A stretch of 64,000 nucleotides of DNA from Streptomyces alanosinicus (GTDB lineage Bacteria > Actinomycetota > Actinomycetes > Streptomycetales > Streptomycetaceae), in contig NZ_BMVG01000002.1 of the NCBI RefSeq assembly GCF_014650595.1, forward strand, positions 372,001 through 436,000, read 5' to 3'. Of this stretch, positions 8,231-16,721 are shown piece by piece. The position numbers and the translations under genes are program-made. Every line of letters begins with the position of its first letter. Within the stretch, counting starts at the first letter, position 1. A model generated the notes under the pieces. The model did no database searches. It was not told the origin of the DNA and saw nothing but the letters and a program-made list of their open reading frames with translations.

Positions 8231-8884
8231 TCAGCACAGCGTCACCGCCAGCCGTGCCGCAGCGCTCGCACCGACGAGCCGTACCGCCGTGGCGCGCGGT
8301 ACCGACAACACGACCAGTGCTCCGCTCTCGGCCCCGCCCTCAAGAGGCTCGGGCACCTTGGCCACCCGCGCACCACGCGCAAGTACCCGGGCGATGCCCC
8401 CGGCCGAAGGGTCCTCGGCGGCGATGACGTCGACGCGGTCGCCGGGCCGTAGAAGCCGGACCGTGGCCGCGTCGGCGATCCGCACCGGCGCCGTCACCGT
8501 CTGCATGGCCGCGCGTCGTCGCACGGGTTCCGTGACGGGGTGACCACGGGCTTGTTCCGCGCGGTGCGGCTCGGCCGAGGTGCGTGGTCCCGCGGCGACG
8601 AGCGCGGCCGCCGTTACGGCGAGGCCTGCCGCGATCGCTCGCCTTCGGTGCCGTACGAGCCGCTGCAGCTGATACCGCCCGCCGCGTACCCGCACCGGAG
8701 GGAACTGCGGGACCTCACAGGTTGCGGGAGCGTCCGTGCCCAACGGCTGCGGAAGCCGGAGGGGAGGGGAAAGCGGGGAGTGGTTGGGCGAGGGAGAAGG
8801 GCGAGAGCGCGGAGAGGGGGGAAACGGGGGAGAGGGCCAGGGCGAGGTCGGGGACGGATCCGGGAACGACGAGGACCGAGGCAT
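8231..8884 (-). CDS. RcpC/CpaB-like SAF domain protein, membrane anchored
   Basis: This is a 217-residue protein. The first 50 residues are a Pro/Ser-rich, low-complexity tract. A basic segment then leads into one membrane helix (about 82-100, IAAGLAVTAAALVAAG), followed by an extracytoplasmic domain. Blocks such as VTAPVRIADAATVRLLRPGDRVDV and RVLARGARVAKVP match the RcpC/CpaB (SAF-related) domain of Flp/Tad pilus assembly proteins. No pilus genes lie nearby, so a pilus role is not supported here. The ATG at 8884 has a weak AGGCGGTGA upstream. The frame remains open further upstream. Five DnaA-box-like 9-mers occupy the region before the start. Confidence 0.72.
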   Translation of the reverse strand: MPRSSSFPDPSPTSPWPSPPFPPSPRSRPSPSPNHSPLSPPLRLPQPLGTDAPATCEVPQFPPVRVRGGRYQLQRLVRHRRRAIAAGLAVTAAALVAAGPRTSAEPHRAEQARGHPVTEPVRRRAAMQTVTAPVRIADAATVRLLRPGDRVDVIAAEDPSAGGIARVLARGARVAKVPEPLEGGAESGALVVLSVPRATAVRLVGASAAARLAVTLC

Positions 8885-8959
8885 GGGAATCACCGCCTGC
8901 GACGAGGAATTCGGCTTGCGGTGCCACGATGAGGCCTCCCGCCGAATCCCGTCGGAGCC

Positions 8960-9064
8960 GGTGGACCACGGACGGACTGTGGATAACTCGCCCACCCGAA
9001 CGGGGAATTCCGCCCGGTTGTCCACCGGCTCGTGCTCTGTTTGCCCACAGGGCGCTTGCCCACA
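8960..9064. promoter_or_regulatory. Cluster of DnaA-box-like 9-mers
   Basis: Within about 105 bases between two minus-strand genes there are TGTGGATAA (8978-8986, an exact reverse-strand TTATCCACA), TTGTCCACC (9018-9026), two TTGCCCACA (9041-9049 and 9056-9064, spaced 15), and TGGTCCACC on the reverse strand (8960-8968). The Streptomyces DnaA box is close to TTGTCCACA. The spacing and density look non-random, but binding is unproven. Confidence 0.35.
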
Positions 9065-9091
9065 GCGCCCCGGCAACGTCTCGCTGGTGCG

Positions 9092-9925
9092 CTACGGCAG
9101 CTCGAAGCCTGGATCCATTCCGCCGAGCGCGTTCACGCACAGACAGTCCCGCGCCTCGTTCTCCGGCAGTGCCGCCACCGCGTCGAACAGCACACCGCGC
9201 AGCCGGTCCACGTTTGCGGCGAACACCTGCAGTACCTCTTCGTGGGAGACGCCCTCGCCGGTCTCGGCGCCCGCGTCCAGGTCGGTGACCAGAGTCAGTG
9301 AGGTGTAGCACAGCTCCAGCTCCCGGGCGAGCGCCGCTTCCGGGTGTCCGGTCATGCCCACGACGGACCAGCCCTGTGCCTGGTGCCACAACGATTCGGC
9401 GCGTGTCGAGAAGCGCGGGCCCTCGACCACGACCAGTGTGCCGCCCTCCACCGGTTCCCAGTCACGTCCCCGGGCGGCTTTCAGAGCGACCGTCCGCCCC
9501 GCGGGGCAGTAGGGGTCGGCCATGGACACATGCACGACGTTCGGCACGGTGCCGTCGGGCAGCGGCAGCCCGTCGAAATACGTCTGCGCCCGAGACTTCG
9601 TACGGTCCACGAACTGGTCCGGCACCAGCAGGGTGCCGGGGCCGTACTCGGGTCGGAGCCCGCCCACCGCGCAGGGGCCGAGCACCTGCCGTGCACCGAC
9701 CGAGCGCAGCGCCCACAGATTGGCGCGGTAGTTGATGCGATGTGGCGGCAGGTGGTGGCCGCGGCCGTGCCGGGGCAGGAAGGCGACCCGTCGGTCGGCG
9801 ATCTCCCCGAGGAAGAGGGAGTCGCTGGGTGGTCCGTAGGGCGTGTCCACCTGGACCTCGGTCACGTCGTCGAGGAACGAGTAGAAGCCTGAACCGCCGA
9901 TTACGCCGATCTCTGCGTTCGCCAT
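9092..9925 (-). CDS. mtnP: S-methyl-5'-thioadenosine phosphorylase (MTAP family)
   Basis: This enzyme cleaves methylthioadenosine, a by-product of polyamine and SAM metabolism, with phosphate to adenine and methylthioribose-1-phosphate. The 277 residues begin with the family start IGVIGGSGFYSF. They include the phosphate loop FLPRHGRGHHLPPHRINYRAN and the substrate block GGTLVVVEGPRFSTRAES, then VVGMTGHPEAALARELELCY. The length is normal. It is cytoplasmic and without a clear Shine-Dalgarno site. An inosine or guanosine preference cannot be excluded from the sequence, since purine phosphorylase PNP-II and MTAP share this fold. A promoter would lie in the 104 bases before the FmdB gene's stop. 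Confidence 0.9.
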   Translation of the reverse strand: MANAEIGVIGGSGFYSFLDDVTEVQVDTPYGPPSDSLFLGEIADRRVAFLPRHGRGHHLPPHRINYRANLWALRSVGARQVLGPCAVGGLRPEYGPGTLLVPDQFVDRTKSRAQTYFDGLPLPDGTVPNVVHVSMADPYCPAGRTVALKAARGRDWEPVEGGTLVVVEGPRFSTRAESLWHQAQGWSVVGMTGHPEAALARELELCYTSLTLVTDLDAGAETGEGVSHEEVLQVFAANVDRLRGVLFDAVAALPENEARDCLCVNALGGMDPGFELP

Positions 9926-10029
9926 GACCAGCACACTAGCGGGCGGTGAAACAAGAGGAGGAGCGAACGGGTGCCGGGAAGCGCCGAGGACCCTGTCGTC
10001 GTACGACGGCAGGGTCCTGGGAAGAGATG

Positions 10030-10338
10030 TCAGGCCGCGGAGCTGCTGGTGGAGCTCGACGGGGACGACTTCGAGTCGGATGACGACTTCGAGTCGGACG
10101 AGGAGGAGCCGGCCGACGACGTGCTCGACGACTTCGACGCCGGGCTGCTGCTCGACGTGGAGCCACGGGAGTCGTTGCGGTAGAAGCCGGAGCCCTTGAA
10201 GACGATACCGACCGCGGAGAACACCTTCTTCAGGCGGCCGTTGCAGTTGGGGCACTCGGTCAGGGCGTCATCGGTGAACTTCTGCACCGCCTCAAGGCCC
10301 TCGCCGCACTCGGTGCACTGGTACTGGTAGGTCGGCAC
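10030..10338 (-). CDS. FmdB family zinc-ribbon protein
   Basis: This is a 102-residue protein. The start is fixed by GTG at 10338 with a perfect AGGAGG upstream. The N-terminal zinc ribbon has CTECGEG and CPNCNGRLKKVFS, followed by VGIVFKGSGFYRNDSR, the hallmark of FmdB/CxxC_CXXC_SSSS regulators. The remaining 45 residues are a Ser-rich, low-complexity tail (SSSSPASKSSSTSS) ending in Ala-Ala. FmdB was first linked to formamidase regulation, but the general role is unknown. A CIRCE/HrcA operator overlaps the ribosome-binding region, which suggests heat-shock induction. Confidence 0.92.
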   Translation of the reverse strand: MPTYQYQCTECGEGLEAVQKFTDDALTECPNCNGRLKKVFSAVGIVFKGSGFYRNDSRGSTSSSSPASKSSSTSSAGSSSSDSKSSSDSKSSPSSSTSSSAA

Positions 10339-10348
10339 TGTCTTCCTC

Positions 10349-10375
10349 CTGGCACTCTCACTCAATGAGTGCTAA
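10349..10375. promoter_or_regulatory. CIRCE-like HrcA operator
   Basis: CTGGCACTC (10349-10357) and GAGTGCTAA (10367-10375) are separated by exactly nine bases. The CIRCE consensus is TTAGCACTC-N9-GAGTGCTAA: the right arm is perfect and the left arm matches in 7 of 9 positions. It lies just upstream of the AGGAGG of the FmdB gene (start 10338), where HrcA would block transcription under non-stress conditions. In actinobacteria CIRCE normally precedes groES and groEL genes. Confidence 0.8.
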
Positions 10376-10405
10376 CGACGGTCCATAGTGACGTATTCCC
10401 GGGGA

Positions 10406-11704
10406 TCAGTCCACCGTCACCGGCACTCGGTGACCGACGCCACGTGCGACGGTACGGTTCTGCTGCCTCGCGACCAGCCTCGATCGCAGCGCCAGCAGGG
10501 TCACCAGCGCGAGCACGGTGCCGGCCATCGGCACCAGGAAGCCCGCACCGCCCCACAGCCGGTCCTCCAGCTGTCCGGCGACCGTGACGGCGGCCGCCTG
10601 CCCGAGTGCGACCGCGCCCGTCAGCCAGGTGAAGGCTTCCGTGCGCGCGCCGGCCGGGACCAGGCCCTCGACCAGCGTGTAACCCGTGATCAGCGCCGGC
10701 GCGATGCACATGCCGACCAGCAGGCCCAGCCCGGCGAGCAGCAGCACCGAGTGCGCCGTCCACAACGCGGACGCGATGATCGCGAGCGCCGTGTAGCCGA
10801 CGACCAGGCGGCGCTGCGGGGAGGTCTTCCAGGCGATCGCGCCGCAGACGATGCCGGACAGCATGTTCCCAGCGGCGAAGACGCCGTACAGGACACCGTT
10901 CAGGCCGGGCTCGCCGATCGATTCGGTGAACGCCGCCAACGACACCTGCATGCCGCCGAAGACGGACCCGATCCCCAGGAAGGTCACGACCAGCACGCGC
11001 AAACCCGGTACGCGCAGCGCGGAGGCCTGCTGCACGCGCCCGTGCCCGCCCTCATCGGTCACCGGCGGCTGTGTGCCCTTCTGTGCGGCGAACAGCAGAC
11101 CGCCGACGAGGGTCAGCGCGCCCTCCGTGATCAGGCCGGCCGCCGGCGTCACGGTGGTGCACAGCGCAGTCGCCAGCAGCGGACCGAAGACGAACGTTAG
11201 CTCGTCCGTGACCGACTCGAACGCCGCCGCGGTGGTCATCAGGGGCGAGCCCTGCAGCTTCACGCCCCAGCGCGCACGCACCATGGGGCCGACCTGCGGC
11301 ACCGAGGCGCCGGTCGGCACGGCCGCCAGGAACAGCGCCCACAGGGGCGCGTGCGCCAGCGCGAGCGCTGTCAGTGACAAGCCCGACAGCGTGTGCACCA
11401 GAATGCCCGGGATCAGCACGGCGCGCTGGCCGTGGCGGTCGGCGAGCCGGCCGGTGTACGGCGCGCACAGCGCCATGGAGACACCAGTGACGGCCGCGGT
11501 GGCGCCCGCGGCGCCGTACGAGCCGGTGGTGTGCTGCACCAGCAGCACGATGGAGATGGTGAGCATCGCGAACGGCTGGCGCGCGGCGAAGCCGGGAAGC
11601 AGGAAGGTCCAGGCGCCGCGGGTGCGCAGCAGCTGGCCGTATCCCGGGCGGGACGAGACCGACGAGATCTTCTCCGGCTCGGTGGTGGTGACCGTGGATC
11701 CCAC
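10406..11704 (-). CDS. MFS transporter
   Basis: This is a 432-residue integral membrane protein with twelve predicted helices in two halves. It has the MFS loop motif GRLADRHGQRAVLIPG after helix 2 (about residues 82-97 from this start). GTG at 11704 is chosen because AAAGG lies nine bases upstream and the first 35 residues beyond it look non-membrane and poorly conserved. It probably exports or imports a small molecule with proton coupling; the substrate is not inferable. Short blocks such as PVTDEGGHGRV form the central cytoplasmic loop. No regulator lies next to it. Confidence 0.88.
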   Translation of the reverse strand: MGSTVTTTEPEKISSVSSRPGYGQLLRTRGAWTFLLPGFAARQPFAMLTISIVLLVQHTTGSYGAAGATAAVTGVSMALCAPYTGRLADRHGQRAVLIPGILVHTLSGLSLTALALAHAPLWALFLAAVPTGASVPQVGPMVRARWGVKLQGSPLMTTAAAFESVTDELTFVFGPLLATALCTTVTPAAGLITEGALTLVGGLLFAAQKGTQPPVTDEGGHGRVQQASALRVPGLRVLVVTFLGIGSVFGGMQVSLAAFTESIGEPGLNGVLYGVFAAGNMLSGIVCGAIAWKTSPQRRLVVGYTALAIIASALWTAHSVLLLAGLGLLVGMCIAPALITGYTLVEGLVPAGARTEAFTWLTGAVALGQAAAVTVAGQLEDRLWGGAGFLVPMAGTVLALVTLLALRSRLVARQQNRTVARGVGHRVPVTVD

Positions 11705-11981
11705 GGCCCGTGCCTTTCTGCCGCCTGGTAGCGCGGGCCCCGTGTGGGCCAAGACGCCGAGAGCTGTCCTCTTGCGCGGACTGCGGTAGATGCCGGCGCC
11801 CACTGCGGGTGGGGGCGATGCGGCCGCCATACGGTCGCGCCAGCTCTGCGTCAGGCAGAGTTGGTTCGATCAAAGTGTGCCTTCATGGTACAGGGAGCAT
11901 CAGGTCCCTTGGCTGTGAAAACGGGCACCATGCCTGAGGACACCTGGGATTTCACGGAATGTGAATCTGGTGAACGCCCTT

Positions 11982-13487
11982 TTAACGCGTGGCGCTCGCT
12001 CCGTTCGCCCCCAGCCAGCCCGCCAGCTTGCCGCCGTGGGCAACCGCGCGCAGGCGTCGTTCCGCCGCGTCGCGCACCGGGTCGGTGGCGACGACGAGTA
12101 GCTCGTCGCCCCGGCGCAGCACGGTCGTGGGCAGCGGAACGAACGATTTTTCATCCCTGACGACGAGGGTGACCGCAGCACCGGGGGGCAGGCGCAGCTC
12201 GTTGACCTCCACGCCGTGCATCCGGGAGCCTGCGGGGATCGAGATGGACAGCAGATGCCCGCGCAGCCGCTCAAGAGGTGCCGACTCGATGCCGAGGTCG
12301 GAGGTCTCGCCCTGTTCGCCCAGCCGCAGCTTGCGCGCCAGCCAGGGCAGGGTCGGGCCCTGGACGAGCGTGTACACCACGACCAGTACGAAGACGATGT
12401 TGAACACGCGACGGCTGCCGGTGACGCCGTTCACCATCGGAATGGTGGCGAGGATGATGGGCACGGCGCCGCGCAGTCCCGCCCACGACATCAGCGTCTG
12501 TTCCTGCCACGGCACCCGGAACGGCGCCAGGCTGAGCACCACGCTCAGCGGGCGGGCCATCATGGTCAGGACGAGACCGATGACCAGAGCCGGCCAGACG
12601 TCGTCGCCCAGCTCGTGCGGGGTGACGAGCAGGCCGAGCAGGACGAACATCCCGATCTGGGCGATCCAGCCGAGTCCCTCGGCGAAGCCGCGCGTGGCCG
12701 GCCAGTGCGGAAGCTTGGCGTTGCCGAGCGTCATCGAGGCGAGGTAGACGGCCAGGAAGCCGCTGCCGTGCGCCAGGGCGCCGGCGGCGTACGCCGTGAC
12801 GGAGATCGCCATGACCGCGATCGGGTAGAGGCCGGACGCGGGCAGCGCCACGTGCCTGAGCCCCCAGGAGCCGATCCAGCCCACCGCGAGCCCTACAGCG
12901 GCGCCGATGGCCAGTTCCAGGGCTATCTCACCCAGCAGGACGTACCAGTGCTCGACAGGGCCGGCCGTGGAGAAGGCGACGACCAGGATGACCACCGGGG
13001 CGTCGTTGAAGCCGGACTCCGCCTCCAGCGTGCCCGTCACGCGCGGGGGAAGGGGAACTCTGCGCAGCACGGAGAAGACCGCTGCCGCGTCCGTCGACGA
13101 CACCACAGCGCCGATGATGAGAGCCTGCCGCCACTCCAGGCCGATCAGATAGTGCGCTCCCGCCGCGGTGACACCCACGCTGACGGCGACGCCGAGTGTC
13201 GCCAGGATCGAGGCGGACGACAGGACCGGCCTGATCTCCTTCCACTTCGTGCCGAGACCGCCTTCGGCAAGGATCACGACCAGGGCCGCGTACCCCATGA
13301 CCTGGGTCGCTGCGGCGCTGTTGAAGTGGATCTCACCCAGGCCGTCCTGGCCCATGAGGACACCGATCGCCAGGTAGACGAGCAGGCTGGGGAGCCCGCT
13401 GCGGGAGGAGACCCGCACCGCCGCGACGGCGACGAGCAGGACCACGGAGCAGACGAGCAAGAGCTGGTTGAGGTGGTGAACAGTCAG
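11982..13487 (-). CDS. Potassium/proton antiporter (CPA1, NhaP2-like) with RCK_C domain
   Basis: This is a membrane antiporter of about 501 residues that exchanges K+ or Na+ for H+. Twelve or so helices include LLVYLAIGVLMGQDG and the ion-binding region VVSSTDAAAVFSVLRR, then ESGFNDAPVVILV, the acidic pair typical of CPA1. The C-terminus is a cytosolic TrkA-C/RCK_C domain (MHGVEVNELRLPPGAAVTLVVRD, then RGDELLVVATDPVRDAAERRL). The best ribosome site, AAGGAAGGG, points to a rare CTG start at 13487. An ATG at 13565 would add 26 poorly plausible residues. The region upstream is shared with the divergent acylase gene and carries two 11-bp direct repeats. Confidence 0.88.
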   Translation of the reverse strand: MTVHHLNQLLLVCSVVLLVAVAAVRVSSRSGLPSLLVYLAIGVLMGQDGLGEIHFNSAAATQVMGYAALVVILAEGGLGTKWKEIRPVLSSASILATLGVAVSVGVTAAGAHYLIGLEWRQALIIGAVVSSTDAAAVFSVLRRVPLPPRVTGTLEAESGFNDAPVVILVVAFSTAGPVEHWYVLLGEIALELAIGAAVGLAVGWIGSWGLRHVALPASGLYPIAVMAISVTAYAAGALAHGSGFLAVYLASMTLGNAKLPHWPATRGFAEGLGWIAQIGMFVLLGLLVTPHELGDDVWPALVIGLVLTMMARPLSVVLSLAPFRVPWQEQTLMSWAGLRGAVPIILATIPMVNGVTGSRRVFNIVFVLVVVYTLVQGPTLPWLARKLRLGEQGETSDLGIESAPLERLRGHLLSISIPAGSRMHGVEVNELRLPPGAAVTLVVRDEKSFVPLPTTVLRRGDELLVVATDPVRDAAERRLRAVAHGGKLAGWLGANGASATR

Positions 13488-13591
13488 CGGCGGTTCCCTT
13501 CCTTGGCCCGCGCGCCGGAAGCGCGAGCTCACGTACACAAGACCCGAGGCTGCGGCGCGCCGCACCCAAGTACTTCGTTACTTTACCTAAC

Positions 13592-13613
13592 TCTTGACGC
13601 TTTCTTGACGCTT
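13592..13613. repeat. Tandem 11-bp direct repeat in a divergent promoter region
   Basis: TCTTGACGCTT occurs twice back to back (13592-13602 and 13603-13613). Each unit contains TTGACG, which could serve as a -35 element. GTCAAG at 13619-13624 forms an inverted partner. The 11-base period equals the spacing of PhoP direct-repeat units, but the bases match only in GTCA. It lies between the antiporter and the penicillin acylase. Confidence 0.5.
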
Positions 13614-13755
13614 GCAGGGTCAAGATCGAACGCTCGTGCGCGCCAGTTCCCGACTCCGCGTCAAGCGGCGCAGGGCCCTGCGCCTATGGTTGCTCCAGCG
13701 CTCATTCAAAGTCACAGCCCGACCTGCCGCTCGCGTTAGGACAGCAAGGACAGCG

Positions 13756-16590
13756 ATGCCCCCCAACACCACCGCCACAACGGGTGACAAGCCCGCCAAG
13801 TCCGGCAGGAAGAAGGGGCGCAAAGCCCGACTTATCGTGCTCGTGCTGGTCCTGGCCATCATTGGCGGCATCGCCTACGGCGCGTACTGGTCGATCAGCA
13901 CCGTCCGGGCCTCCTTCCCGCAGACCAAGGGAACGATCAAGCTCGACGGCCTGTCCGGGCCGGTCGACGTCAAGCGGGACGGTAACGGCATCCCGCAGAT
14001 CTACGCGTCCTCAGACGAGGACCTGTTCATGGCCCAGGGCTACGTCCAGGCGCAGGACCGGTTCTACGAGATGGATGTGCGCCGGCACATGACCTCCGGG
14101 CGCCTGTCGGAGATGTTCGGCAAGAGCCAGGTCAAGAACGACGAGTTCCTGCGCACCCTCGGCTGGGACCGGATCGCCAAGAAGGAGTACGACACCAAGC
14201 TGTCGGCCTCCACGAAGAAGTACCTCGACGCGTACGCCAAGGGTGTCAACGCCTACCTTCAGGGCAAGGACGGCAAGGACATCTCCCTGGAGTACGCGGC
14301 GCTGGGCTTCACCAACGACTACAAGCCGCAGCCGTGGACCCCGGTCGACTCCGTCTCCTGGCTGAAGGCGATGGCCTGGGACCTGCGCGGCAACATGCAG
14401 GACGAGATCGACCGCGCCCTGATGACCAGCCGGCTCGGCCCGCAGCAGATCCAGGACCTGTATCCGGAGTACCCGTACAGCCGCAACAAGCCGATCGTGC
14501 AGGAAGGCCGGTACAACCAGCTGACCAAGTCCTTCCAGCAGAGCGGCGGCACCGGAACCTCGCAGAGCACCGGCATGACGAGCACGTCGGGCGCGACGGG
14601 TACGTCCGGTACGACCGGCGGCGCTATGGGCGCCTCTGGGGGCTCAACGGGGGCGACCGGCTCCTCCGCCTCGTCCGCGACCGGATCGTCGCTCACGAGC
14701 CAGCTGGCGGGCCTTTACAACGTCCTGGACGACGTTCCTACCGCCGTCGGTGTGAACGGTCAGGGCATCGGATCCAACTCGTGGGTGGTGTCCGGGAAGT
14801 ACACCATCACCGGTAAGCCGCTGCTCGCCAACGACCCGCACCTGTCGGCGTCGCTGCCGTCCGTCTGGTACCAGATGGGCCTGCACTGCCGCAGTGTCTC
14901 CAGCACGTGCCAGTACGACGTGACCGGCTACACCTTTGCCGGTATGCCCGGTGTCGTCATCGGCCACAACGCCGACATCGCCTGGGGCATGACCAACTCC
15001 GGGGTCGACGTCACCGACCTCTACCTGGAGAAGGTCAGCGCGAACGGCTACCTGTACGACGGCAAGGTCCGGCCCTTCACGACCCGCGAGGAGACCATCA
15101 AGGTCGCCGGCGGAGCGTCCAAGACGATCGTCGTGCGCCAGACCCAGGACGGGATGCCGCTGCTGTCCGACCGTGACGACGAGCTCGTCCAGGTCGGCAA
15201 GAGGGCCACGGTCAACTCCGCAGCGCCCGACCGTGGCGACGGCTACGGCATCGCCCTCAGGTGGACCGCGCTCGACCCGGGGACCTCCATGGATGCCGTC
15301 TTCGCCATCGACAGGGCGACGAACTGGAATGACTTCCGCCAGGCCTCCGCCCTGTTCGACGTCCCCTCGCAGAACCTGGTCTACGCCGACACCGACGGAA
15401 ACATCGGCTACACCCTGCCCGGCAAGATCCCCACGCGCTCCTCTCTCGACGACGGTTCCATCCCGGCGCCCGGCTGGGAATCGAAGTACCACTGGACCGG
15501 CTTCATCAAGCAGAAGGAGCTGCCCTACGAGTTCAACCCGGAGCGCGGCTACATCGTCACCGCCAACCAGGCCGTGGTCGACAAGGACAAGTACCCGTAC
15601 ACCCTCACCACCGACTGGGGATACGGCACCCGTAGCCAGCGCATCACCGACCTGATCGAGTCCAAGATCAAGAACGGTGGCAAGGTCTCCACCGACGACA
15701 TGCGGCAGATGCAGCTGGACAGCAGCAGCGAGATCGCCAAGCTCCTGGTGCCCAAGCTGCTGAAGATCAACCTCGACGACAAGCACGTGCGCGAGGCACA
15801 GAAGCTGCTGGAGGGCTGGGACTACACCCAGGACGCCGATTCCGCGGCGGCCGCCTACTTCAACGCCGTCTGGCGCAACGTCCTCAAGCTCGCCTTCGGT
15901 AACAAGCTCCCCAAGGAGCTCCGCGTCAAGGGACAGTGCCTGTGGGCCGACAAGATCGACAGCACCGGCCCGGTCGACGACGACACCAAGGTGCGCGAGT
16001 GCGGCCAGCGCGATGCCGACCAGGCGCAGCCGGACGGCGGGGACCGCTGGTTCGAGGTCGTGCGTACCCTGATGGACAAGCCGAACAGCGACTGGTGGAA
16101 GACGCCCAAGTCGGGCACCCGTCCGGCGGCGAACAACATGGACCAGCTGTTCGCCCGCGCCATGATCGACGCCCGCTGGGAGCTGACCGCCAAGCTCGGC
16201 AAGGACATCGACACCTGGAGCTGGGGCCGGCTGCACCGCCTGTTCTTGAAGAACCAGACACTCGGCACCGACGGCCCCAAGATCCTTCAGTACATCCTCA
16301 ACCGCGGTCCCTGGGAGCTCAGCGGCGGTGAGGCCACGGTGAACGCGACCGGCTGGAACGCCGCCGGCGGCTACGGCGTCGTCTGGGTGCCGTCCATGCG
16401 GATGGTCGTCAATCTTGCCGATCTCGACAAGTCCAAGTGGATCAACCTGACCGGCGCCTCTGGGCACGCCTTCAGCGCGCACTACACGGATCAGACGGGC
16501 ATGTGGGCCAAGGGTGAGCTGTTGCCCTGGTCGTTCTCGGACAAGGCGGTCGACAAGAGCACGAGCGACACACTCGTCCTCAAGCCGTGA
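13756..16590 (+). CDS. Penicillin acylase family protein (Ntn hydrolase)
   Basis: This is a 944-residue secreted or membrane-anchored amidase of the S45 family, whose members cut acyl groups from beta-lactams, acyl-homoserine lactones or lipopeptides. The start at 13756 has AAGGA five bases upstream. A basic N-terminus leads into one membrane helix (26-45). The alpha-chain region contains DLFMAQGYVQAQDRFYEMD. A Gly/Ser/Thr-rich linker (about 255-315) resembles the removed spacer. The autocleavage site GIG|SNSWVV places the catalytic serine at Ser340. Later landmarks are NDPHL, YTFAGMPG and HNADIAWGMTN. A strong hairpin follows. The natural substrate is unknown; quorum-signal quenching is one option for the family. 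Confidence 0.92.
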   Translation: MPPNTTATTGDKPAKSGRKKGRKARLIVLVLVLAIIGGIAYGAYWSISTVRASFPQTKGTIKLDGLSGPVDVKRDGNGIPQIYASSDEDLFMAQGYVQAQDRFYEMDVRRHMTSGRLSEMFGKSQVKNDEFLRTLGWDRIAKKEYDTKLSASTKKYLDAYAKGVNAYLQGKDGKDISLEYAALGFTNDYKPQPWTPVDSVSWLKAMAWDLRGNMQDEIDRALMTSRLGPQQIQDLYPEYPYSRNKPIVQEGRYNQLTKSFQQSGGTGTSQSTGMTSTSGATGTSGTTGGAMGASGGSTGATGSSASSATGSSLTSQLAGLYNVLDDVPTAVGVNGQGIGSNSWVVSGKYTITGKPLLANDPHLSASLPSVWYQMGLHCRSVSSTCQYDVTGYTFAGMPGVVIGHNADIAWGMTNSGVDVTDLYLEKVSANGYLYDGKVRPFTTREETIKVAGGASKTIVVRQTQDGMPLLSDRDDELVQVGKRATVNSAAPDRGDGYGIALRWTALDPGTSMDAVFAIDRATNWNDFRQASALFDVPSQNLVYADTDGNIGYTLPGKIPTRSSLDDGSIPAPGWESKYHWTGFIKQKELPYEFNPERGYIVTANQAVVDKDKYPYTLTTDWGYGTRSQRITDLIESKIKNGGKVSTDDMRQMQLDSSSEIAKLLVPKLLKINLDDKHVREAQKLLEGWDYTQDADSAAAAYFNAVWRNVLKLAFGNKLPKELRVKGQCLWADKIDSTGPVDDDTKVRECGQRDADQAQPDGGDRWFEVVRTLMDKPNSDWWKTPKSGTRPAANNMDQLFARAMIDARWELTAKLGKDIDTWSWGRLHRLFLKNQTLGTDGPKILQYILNRGPWELSGGEATVNATGWNAAGGYGVVWVPSMRMVVNLADLDKSKWINLTGASGHAFSAHYTDQTGMWAKGELLPWSFSDKAVDKSTSDTLVLKP

Positions 16591-16607
16591 GGCACTGACG
16601 GCACAGT

Positions 16608-16647
16608 ACGAAGCGGCCCTCCACGCACGCGTGGAGGGCCGCTTCGT
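16608..16647. terminator. Bidirectional terminator hairpin
   Basis: A perfect 19-bp stem (16608-16626 with 16629-16647) closes on a two-base centre, just after the acylase stop codon at 16590. It lies before the convergent 5-FTHF cyclo-ligase gene ending at 16722. There is no long T-run, as is common for streptomycete terminators. The stem ends in GAAGC/GCTTC, so it can work on both strands. Confidence 0.85.
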
Positions 16648-16721
16648 CGTATGGGGGAGCGCTGTACCGGTAGCGGGGCGCGCTGTGCAGTCCCGCGGGA
16701 TGGGGGCGTGAGGGCGTCCGG

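Noticed and set aside
5058..8237. Minus-strand frame open for more than 1000 codons upstream of ltrA
   Set aside because: Its content is the reverse shadow of pflB, pflA and neighbours. Codon bias and family similarity begin only at the ltrA start (5057).
14644..16482. Long minus-strand open frame opposite the penicillin acylase
   Set aside because: It has no ribosome site or recognisable domain and is explained by the high-GC shadow of the plus-strand gene.
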